Of a stretch of 19,958 nt of DNA, positions 14,476 through 19,958 are shown piece by piece (positions within the stretch are counted from its first letter, which is position 1; every line of letters begins with the position of its first letter). A program made the position numbers and the translations under genes. A model generated the notes under the pieces. It saw only the letters and a list, made by a program, of their open reading frames with translations, was not told the DNA's origin and ran no database searches. The DNA lies in assembly GCA_012838875.1 (NCBI GenBank), contig DUOL01000135.1:1-19958 (forward strand), given 5' to 3'. The DNA comes from Bacteroidales bacterium (GTDB taxonomy: Bacteria > Bacteroidota > Bacteroidia > Bacteroidales > WCHB1-69).

Positions 14476-16365
14476 ATGAAAAAATTTATCAAAAAACTTA
14501 ACATTGTTCCTTCTTGGTTCATATTTATTCTTGATATTCTAACTGTTATTCTTGCCTCTTTTTTGGCCGTTTTTTTAAGAGATAATTTCCAATTTCTTTC
14601 AAAAACTAATTTTAACTTCTCTTCATTTTTCTTTATCGTTTTTATCATAGTAACTCTTAGAATTATCATTTTCCTACTCTTCAAAATAAATCACATTGTT
14701 GTTAGATACACGAATACAAAAGATATTGCTAAAATTTTCTGGTGCTGCTTCGTAGGCTCTATTTCTTTAATATTTTTAAATTTCATCTCCTACCTTTTCC
14801 AACAACAATTCCTTGTTCCAACCTCAATTGTCATAATGGAATTTTTCATCACTACGTTTAGTATGGTTTTTTATCGTTTGACCTTTAAACTCGTTTTTTT
14901 AGAGACGGTAAACCCGGCTAAACATAAACAAGACATAATTATCATCGGAGCCGGCGAGGCGGGAATGACAACAAAAAGAGTGCTGGATAGAGATAGAGGA
15001 AATAAATATAACACGATTGCCTTTTTTGATGACGACACATCGAAAATCGGGAAAACATTGGAAAACGTTCCCGTTTTTCCTATTTCTCAACTTTCCGACT
15101 ATTTAAAGAAAAATGAAATCTCTTTTCTCATTATTGCCATTCAACATTTTCCGGTAAGTAAAAAGAATGAAATTACCAATATTGCCTTGCAATATCGTGT
15201 TAAGGTCTTAGTCGTTCCACCTGTAAGTCGCTGGATAAACGGCGAGTTAAGTTTTAAACAGCTAAAAAAGATTAAAATCGAAGAATTACTTGAACGAGAA
15301 GAGATTGTTATCAATAAAACATTAATAGATAAAGAAATAGAAGGAAAAACGATTCTTATTACCGGCGCTGCCGGCTCTATCGGTAGCGAAATTGTTAAGC
15401 AATTATTAGAGTTTAACTATCACCAACTCATTTTAATAGATAATGCAGAAACTCCTACTTTTTATCTTATTAATGAATTATTGACACCATCACAAGCTCA
15501 AAATGTTGAAGTTAAAATTATGGATATTTGCGATACGGAGAAAATGGAAGCGATTTTCTCTACCTATCGCCCTCAATTAATATACCACGCCGCGGCTTAC
15601 AAACATGTTCCACTCATGGAAGAGAATGTAAGTGCGGCAATTAAAACAAATGTGAACGGAACAAAACAACTTGCCGACTTAGCAGTGAAATACAAAGTAA
15701 GTAAATTTGTCATGATTTCCACCGATAAAGCGGTTAATCCTACCAACGTGATGGGCGCTTCTAAACGTATTGCGGAAATGTACGTGCAATCACTCAATTT
15801 CCATCAAAATGAGTGCAAATTTATTACGACACGCTTCGGAAATGTTTTGGATTCAAACGGATCGGTAATTCCAATATTCACTCGACAAATTGAAAACGGC
15901 GGTCCTATTACCGTTACGCACCCTGAAATTACCCGCTACTTTATGACTATTTCCGAAGCCTGTCAGTTGGTTATTCATGCCGGTGCTATGGGAGAAGGCG
16001 GCGAAATCTTCGTATTCGACATGGGAAATTCTATAAAAATTTATGATTTAGCTAAAAAAATGATTCTCTTATCAGGATTAACGTTAAATAAAGATATCAC
16101 TATTGAATTTTCCGGACTTCGCCCCGGCGAAAAATTATATGAAGAACTGTTAGCTGATAACGAAAAAAATACTAAAACAGAGCATAAAAAAATCCTTATT
16201 GCTCATGTAACTCCACTACCCTACGAAACTATAAAACAACAAATTGAAGCTCTTATCACGATTCAGAATGATACAGCTTTTAATGTTGTTACAAAAATGA
16301 AAGAGATAGTACCTGAATACATTAGCAAAAACTCAATATTTGAATCTTTAAATTTGAAAAATTAA
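14476..16365 (+). CDS. Membrane UDP-sugar 4,6-dehydratase, WbpM/PglF/CapD family
   Basis: 629 residues. Four TM helices in residues 10-145 are followed by a first Rossmann-type nucleotide-binding region ('IIIGAGEAGMTTKR', about 155-168) and then the catalytic short-chain dehydrogenase/dehydratase domain. That domain carries TGAAGSIGSE (about 296-305), 'YHAAAYKHVPLMEEN' and the motif 'STDKAVNPTNVMGASKR' from about 415. In it Met replaces the usual catalytic Tyr ahead of the Lys, as in the WbpM/PglF/FlaA1 group. Members convert UDP-GlcNAc to a 4-keto-6-deoxy sugar, the first step toward modified sugars such as diNAcBac or FucNAc in capsule, O-antigen or glycoprotein. The gene stands alone here without glycosyltransferases. 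The exact product is not determinable from sequence. Confidence 0.93.
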   Translation: MKKFIKKLNIVPSWFIFILDILTVILASFLAVFLRDNFQFLSKTNFNFSSFFFIVFIIVTLRIIIFLLFKINHIVVRYTNTKDIAKIFWCCFVGSISLIFLNFISYLFQQQFLVPTSIVIMEFFITTFSMVFYRLTFKLVFLETVNPAKHKQDIIIIGAGEAGMTTKRVLDRDRGNKYNTIAFFDDDTSKIGKTLENVPVFPISQLSDYLKKNEISFLIIAIQHFPVSKKNEITNIALQYRVKVLVVPPVSRWINGELSFKQLKKIKIEELLEREEIVINKTLIDKEIEGKTILITGAAGSIGSEIVKQLLEFNYHQLILIDNAETPTFYLINELLTPSQAQNVEVKIMDICDTEKMEAIFSTYRPQLIYHAAAYKHVPLMEENVSAAIKTNVNGTKQLADLAVKYKVSKFVMISTDKAVNPTNVMGASKRIAEMYVQSLNFHQNECKFITTRFGNVLDSNGSVIPIFTRQIENGGPITVTHPEITRYFMTISEACQLVIHAGAMGEGGEIFVFDMGNSIKIYDLAKKMILLSGLTLNKDITIEFSGLRPGEKLYEELLADNEKNTKTEHKKILIAHVTPLPYETIKQQIEALITIQNDTAFNVVTKMKEIVPEYISKNSIFESLNLKN

Positions 16366-16385
16366 AAATCTTTATTTGAAGCTCT

Positions 16386-17318
16386 ATGAATAACCTCTCT
16401 TCCAAAATATTAAAAAAAATAGACTTAAAACTAGCACTTAAAGAATACTCTTTTATTTTAATCGGAACATTTTTAATGGCTGTGGGCTTTGTTATTTTCA
16501 TCGCCCCCCTAAAATTAGCTCCCGGTGGCGTTTACGGAATCGCCATCATCATTCACCACTTGTACGATTTTCCTATCGGTGCTATAGGTATTTCCCTTGA
16601 CATTCCACTCTTAATTATCGGCACGCTGTGGTTAGGAAGTAGATTCGGCTTTAAAACAATTATCGGAATTATCTCCTTAGCAGCTTTTACCTCCTCACTT
16701 GAATTTCTGTACGGCTATGAGCCTTTAATCACATTGCCCAATTCCAATTTACCCGACCCATCAGCAACATTTATTCTTGCGTTGTGCGGAGCCGTCTTAT
16801 TGGGTGCCGGACTCGGACTCATCTTTAAATCAAGAGCTACCTCAGGCGGTACCGACATCATTGCCATGATTCTTGGAAAATACTTAAAACATGTCCGCTT
16901 AGGAACGCTCCTGATTGTAGTAGACTCTATTATCGTACTCGGAACAATTCCTGCCTTTAACGATTGGACTATCCCCCTCTATTCTTGGTTAGTAATCTAC
17001 GTTACAGGAGTCGTAGTCGACAAAGTTATCGCCGGATTCTCCGGTTGTAAGGCAGTTTTCATTATCTCCGACCAATACGAAGAGATTAAACAAACTATTT
17101 TTAAGGAATTAGGTAGAGGCGGAACTTTTCTGAAAGGTGAAGGAATGTACAATCGTACGGAAAAGAAAGTTATTTTCATCTCCCTGTCCCGTAAACAATT
17201 ACCTCAACTTATACACTTAGTTTATCAAATAGATGATAAAGCCTTTCTCTCTATTTTCAATGATTCGGAAACTTTAGGGGAAGGATTTACATCATTACGA
17301 GAAAAAGCATTGCATTAA
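16386..17318 (+). CDS. YitT family membrane protein (DUF161/DUF2179)
   Basis: 310 residues. About five or six TM segments in the first 215 residues contain the family signatures 'GTFLMAVGFVIFIAPLKLAPGGVYG' (shown in part: FIAPLKLAPGGVYG) and 'LGAGLGLIFKSRATSGGTDI'. A soluble DUF2179 domain at about 220-303 follows ('AVFIISDQYEEIKQTIFKEL', 'RGGTFLKGEGMYN'). The transport or regulatory role of the family is not settled. It ends 2 bases before the rsmE start and begins 20 bases after the dehydratase, so these genes are probably read together. No sign of truncation. Confidence 0.92.
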   Translation: MNNLSSKILKKIDLKLALKEYSFILIGTFLMAVGFVIFIAPLKLAPGGVYGIAIIIHHLYDFPIGAIGISLDIPLLIIGTLWLGSRFGFKTIIGIISLAAFTSSLEFLYGYEPLITLPNSNLPDPSATFILALCGAVLLGAGLGLIFKSRATSGGTDIIAMILGKYLKHVRLGTLLIVVDSIIVLGTIPAFNDWTIPLYSWLVIYVTGVVVDKVIAGFSGCKAVFIISDQYEEIKQTIFKELGRGGTFLKGEGMYNRTEKKVIFISLSRKQLPQLIHLVYQIDDKAFLSIFNDSETLGEGFTSLREKALH

Positions 17319-17320
17319 AA

Positions 17321-18034
17321 ATGGCTCTATTTTATCTTGAAAATATTGAGAACACCATCCTCTCTTTTCCCGCCGAAGAGTCTAAACATATAGTAAAAAG
17401 TTTACGATTAAAAAACGGCGATTCCCTGAATATAACCGATGGAAAAGGGAACCTCGTGGAAGCCGTCATTATTGATGATGACCCAAAAAGATGCACAATA
17501 GAAGTAAAAGAACGTTTTCAAAATAGAGATAAACGCCCGCTAATACTGCATATTGGCATTGCTCCTACCAAAAATAGCGATAGAATGGAATGGTTTGTAG
17601 AAAAAGCGGTGGAAATAGGTATTGAAAAAATAAGTTTCTTACAATGCGCTCATTCCGAAAGAAATAAGATTAACTTAGAAAGAATGGAACGCGTAGCTAT
17701 TGCCGCAATGAAACAATCCAACACGACACGCTTGCCCGAAATAGAGATGATGACATACTCCCATTTTTTAAAAACTTACGGAAATGAATCTTGCGATAAA
17801 TTAATTGCATGGTGCAATAACGATAATACCAAACAACTAACTCATTATCAACTAAATAGTGGTAAAATAATTTTATTAATCGGACCGGAAGGAGATTTTT
17901 CAAATTCTGAAATTCAAGAAGCTCTAAATCATAACTTTAGTTCTATAAAATTAGGAAATCGTAGATTAAGAACCGAAACGGCGGCTTTGTACGGTTGCGT
18001 CATCATAGCAAGTAAAACCTTGATTAACAAATAA
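17321..18034 (+). CDS. rsmE: 16S rRNA m3U1498 methyltransferase
   Basis: 237 residues, typical of RsmE. The enzyme methylates N3 of U1498 in 16S rRNA in the assembled 30S subunit, using SAM. The N-terminal PUA-like part contains 'EESKHIVKSLRLKNGDSLNI'. The C-terminal SPOUT knot contains 'IGPEGDFSNSEI' (about 187) and 'LGNRRLRTETAALYG' (to about 226), the standard SAM-binding signature. ATG at 17321 follows the YitT-family stop by only 2 bases, which points to translational coupling. The ettA gene follows 14 bases after its stop. Confidence 0.95.
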   Translation: MALFYLENIENTILSFPAEESKHIVKSLRLKNGDSLNITDGKGNLVEAVIIDDDPKRCTIEVKERFQNRDKRPLILHIGIAPTKNSDRMEWFVEKAVEIGIEKISFLQCAHSERNKINLERMERVAIAAMKQSNTTRLPEIEMMTYSHFLKTYGNESCDKLIAWCNNDNTKQLTHYQLNSGKIILLIGPEGDFSNSEIQEALNHNFSSIKLGNRRLRTETAALYGCVIIASKTLINK

Positions 18035-18048
18035 AACAAAGATATATT

Positions 18049-19725
18049 ATGGCAGACGACAAAAAAGTGATTTTTTCAATGGTCAACGTGAGTAAAACGT
18101 ACCCACCGCAAAAACAAGTATTAAAGAACATATACCTCTCTTTTTTTTATGGTGCTAAAATTGGCGTTTTAGGACTTAACGGCTCCGGAAAATCATCTTT
18201 GCTCAAAATTATTGCAGGCGAAGATAAGTCATACCAAGGCGAAGTCGTTTTTTCTCCCGGATACAGTGTCGGTTATTTGCCGCAGGAGCCGATTTTGGAT
18301 GATAATTTGACGGTAAAAGAAGTTGTACGGCAAGGCGTACAAAACATTGTGGATATATTAGAGGAATACGAAGCCGTAAATATGAAGTTTGCCGAACCGA
18401 TGAGCGATGACGAAATGGAAAAATTGATTGAGCGGCAAGGGGAACTCACCGAATTAATTGAACAACATGACGGTTGGGAGTTAGATTCAAAATTAGAGCG
18501 TGCCATGGATGCTTTAAATTGTCCGGAGGAGGACAAGTTGATTAAAATTCTTTCCGGAGGTGAAAGACGCCGCGTGGCACTGTGCAGACTTTTACTTTCT
18601 GAGCCGGACATCCTTCTTCTTGACGAACCGACCAACCATTTAGACGCCGAATCGGTGCAATGGCTTGAAATGCACTTACAGCAATACAAAGGCACGGTCA
18701 TCGCCGTAACGCACGACCGTTACTTTCTTGATAATGTAGCCGGTTGGATTTTGGAACTTGACCGTGGCGAAGGCATCCCTTGGCAAGGAAACTACTCTTC
18801 ATGGTTAGAGCAAAAAAGCAAACGCTTAGCCATGGAAGAGAAACAAGAGTCAAAACGTATGAAAACGCTCGAACGTGAATTGGAATGGGTAAGAATGACC
18901 CCAAAAGCGAGACATGCAAAGTCGAAAGCTCGTCTCAACGCCTACGACCGATTACTCAATGAAGATAGCAAAGAGAAAGAGGAAAAATTGCAAATTTTCA
19001 TTCCTAACGGTCCCCGCTTGGGAAATCAAGTAATCGAAGCAAATAATGTCTCGAAAATTTACGGTGATAGAATTCTTTTTGAAAATCTCACTTTTTCGCT
19101 GCCCCCTAACGGAATTGTAGGTGTCATCGGACCTAACGGAGCAGGAAAAACAACACTTTTTCGACTAATGATGGGAATGGAAAAGGCGGACGAAGGAGAA
19201 TTTATAGTTGGCGAAACCGTTAAATTGGGCTATGTTGACCAGCAACACGCGGTCATTGATTTGGAAAAAACGGTATGGGAAGTTATTTCGGAAGGCAATG
19301 AGCAAATTTCCTTAGGCGGAAGACTAATTAACTCACGTGCTTACATTTCCCGTTTCAATTTTAGCGGCACCGACCAAAATAAAAAAGCAGGAACGCTCTC
19401 GGGCGGTGAACGAAACCGATTGCACTTGGCTCTGACACTGAAATCGGAAGCCAATGTATTGCTCTTAGATGAGCCCACGAACGATATTGATTTGAACACT
19501 TTGCGTGCATTAGAGGATGGATTGGAGAATTTTGCCGGTTGCGCCGTCATCATTTCGCACGACCGCTGGTTTTTAGACCGCATCTGTACGCATATTCTCG
19601 CTTTTGAAGGAAATTCGCAAGTCTATTTTTTCGAGGGCTCTTTTACTGAGTATGAGGAAAATAGAAAAAAGAGAGAGGGAAATCATACGCCACAACGAAT
19701 AAGATACAAAAAATTAAAAAGTTAA
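18049..19725 (+). CDS. ettA: Energy-dependent translational throttle protein EttA (ABC-F)
   Basis: 558 residues, close to E. coli EttA (555), with two ABC ATPase domains and no membrane segment. Walker A motifs are GLNGSGKSS (42-50) and GPNGAGKTT (about 361-369). Both signature loops read LSGGER, and both Walker B/H-loop regions are present ('LLLDEPTNHLD', 'LLLDEPTNDID'). The linker between domains carries 'ELEWVRMTPKARHAKSKARL' near residues 279-298, the tRNA-contacting element that separates EttA from Uup and ribosome-protection ABC-Fs. It binds the ribosomal E site and gates elongation according to energy state. It closes the plus-strand gene row; no clear hairpin terminator follows before repeat copy C. 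Confidence 0.95.
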   Translation: MADDKKVIFSMVNVSKTYPPQKQVLKNIYLSFFYGAKIGVLGLNGSGKSSLLKIIAGEDKSYQGEVVFSPGYSVGYLPQEPILDDNLTVKEVVRQGVQNIVDILEEYEAVNMKFAEPMSDDEMEKLIERQGELTELIEQHDGWELDSKLERAMDALNCPEEDKLIKILSGGERRRVALCRLLLSEPDILLLDEPTNHLDAESVQWLEMHLQQYKGTVIAVTHDRYFLDNVAGWILELDRGEGIPWQGNYSSWLEQKSKRLAMEEKQESKRMKTLERELEWVRMTPKARHAKSKARLNAYDRLLNEDSKEKEEKLQIFIPNGPRLGNQVIEANNVSKIYGDRILFENLTFSLPPNGIVGVIGPNGAGKTTLFRLMMGMEKADEGEFIVGETVKLGYVDQQHAVIDLEKTVWEVISEGNEQISLGGRLINSRAYISRFNFSGTDQNKKAGTLSGGERNRLHLALTLKSEANVLLLDEPTNDIDLNTLRALEDGLENFAGCAVIISHDRWFLDRICTHILAFEGNSQVYFFEGSFTEYEENRKKREGNHTPQRIRYKKLKS

Positions 19726-19810
19726 CCTCTGGTTTTCAATGAGTTATGATTTTAATTTTCTATTTTTCACACTTTCAAAGTTTTAGATAATAATAATCAT
19801 ATTTTTTATT

Positions 19811-19958
19811 AGGGCGTGCCCCGTTCGCTGACGCTCACGGGTCGGTCTCCGCCTCCAAGTCCGCAGGAAGGAGCTATGAATAGCATAGTCGAAAAAGGAG
19901 CTTCTAAAGTCGCTCTTTTTCTCCTTGCTCTTCAAAGCTCCTTCCTTTGCGGGCTATA
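19811..19958 (+). repeat. Structured GC-rich repeat, copy C (runs off right edge)
   Basis: It begins AGGGCGTGCCCC, has TCCAAGTCCGC at the same relative place as copy A, and carries the invariant core GAGCTTCTAAAGTCGCT at 19898-19914. Its arms differ from A and B yet still pair: CCGCAGGAAGGAGCT (19861-19875) faces AGCTCCTTCC-TTT-GCGG near the edge, and GAAAAAGGAGC faces GCTCTTTTTC. An inner CTATG/CATAG hairpin is special to this copy. It lies in the intergenic region after ettA; the end of the element is outside the window. Confidence 0.8.

Noticed and set aside
18273..18701. 142-codon minus-strand frame opposite ettA
   Set aside because: It is antisense to the first ATPase domain of EttA; the Ser-rich translation is typical of a shadow frame.
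1..19958. CRISPR array, prophage, transposase or known defence system
   Set aside because: I saw no regularly spaced repeats with unique spacers, and no integrase, transposase, phage structural or nuclease/effector genes.

Overview
The window reads as chromosomal DNA of an AT-rich member of the Bacteroidota, probably Bacteroidales. The evidence is the Bacteroidota-type -7 box (TAnnTTTG) ahead of several genes, weak Shine-Dalgarno signals, and an ExbB / unknown membrane protein / ExbD / ExbD gene set. I cannot name a genus or species from the sequence alone.

Left part (1-7823, minus strand). Reading in the direction of transcription, it begins with a radical SAM protein of the TIGR01212 (YhcC) family. 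Then comes a 790-base gene-poor stretch holding two inverted copies of a structured GC-rich repeat. It is followed by a PlsC-type acyltransferase with a long membrane tail and by UDP-glucose 6-dehydrogenase. Next is a small accessory cluster: a decayed DUF4386-like membrane gene, a 52-residue membrane peptide, a DUF6544-like protein, a membrane-anchored alpha/beta hydrolase, an EFR1-type flavodoxin/ferredoxin fusion, and the start of a second alpha/beta hydrolase that runs off the left edge.

Right part (8019-19725, plus strand). A divergent promoter region (7824-8018) leads to cytoplasmic L-asparaginase and then tRNA-Ser(GGA). A four-gene proton-channel operon follows: ExbB-like, an unknown four-TM protein, ExbD and ExbD. 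It ends in a clear hairpin terminator and has no TonB. After it come yicC, der, a membrane-bound UDP-sugar 4,6-dehydratase of the WbpM/PglF type with its own promoter overlapping the der stop codon, a YitT-family membrane protein, rsmE and ettA. A third copy of the structured repeat follows ettA and runs off the right edge.

Most of the window is housekeeping: ribosome and translation factors (Der, RsmE, EttA, YicC, tRNA-Ser), lipid synthesis, nucleotide-sugar supply for surface glycans (UDP-glucuronate and 4-keto-6-deoxy sugars), and envelope energisation. The parts least explained by known families are the structured repeat family with compensating stem changes, the unknown protein in the ExbB/ExbD operon, and the accessory cluster at 1-3110. 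I found no CRISPR array, transposase, phage gene or recognisable defence system.
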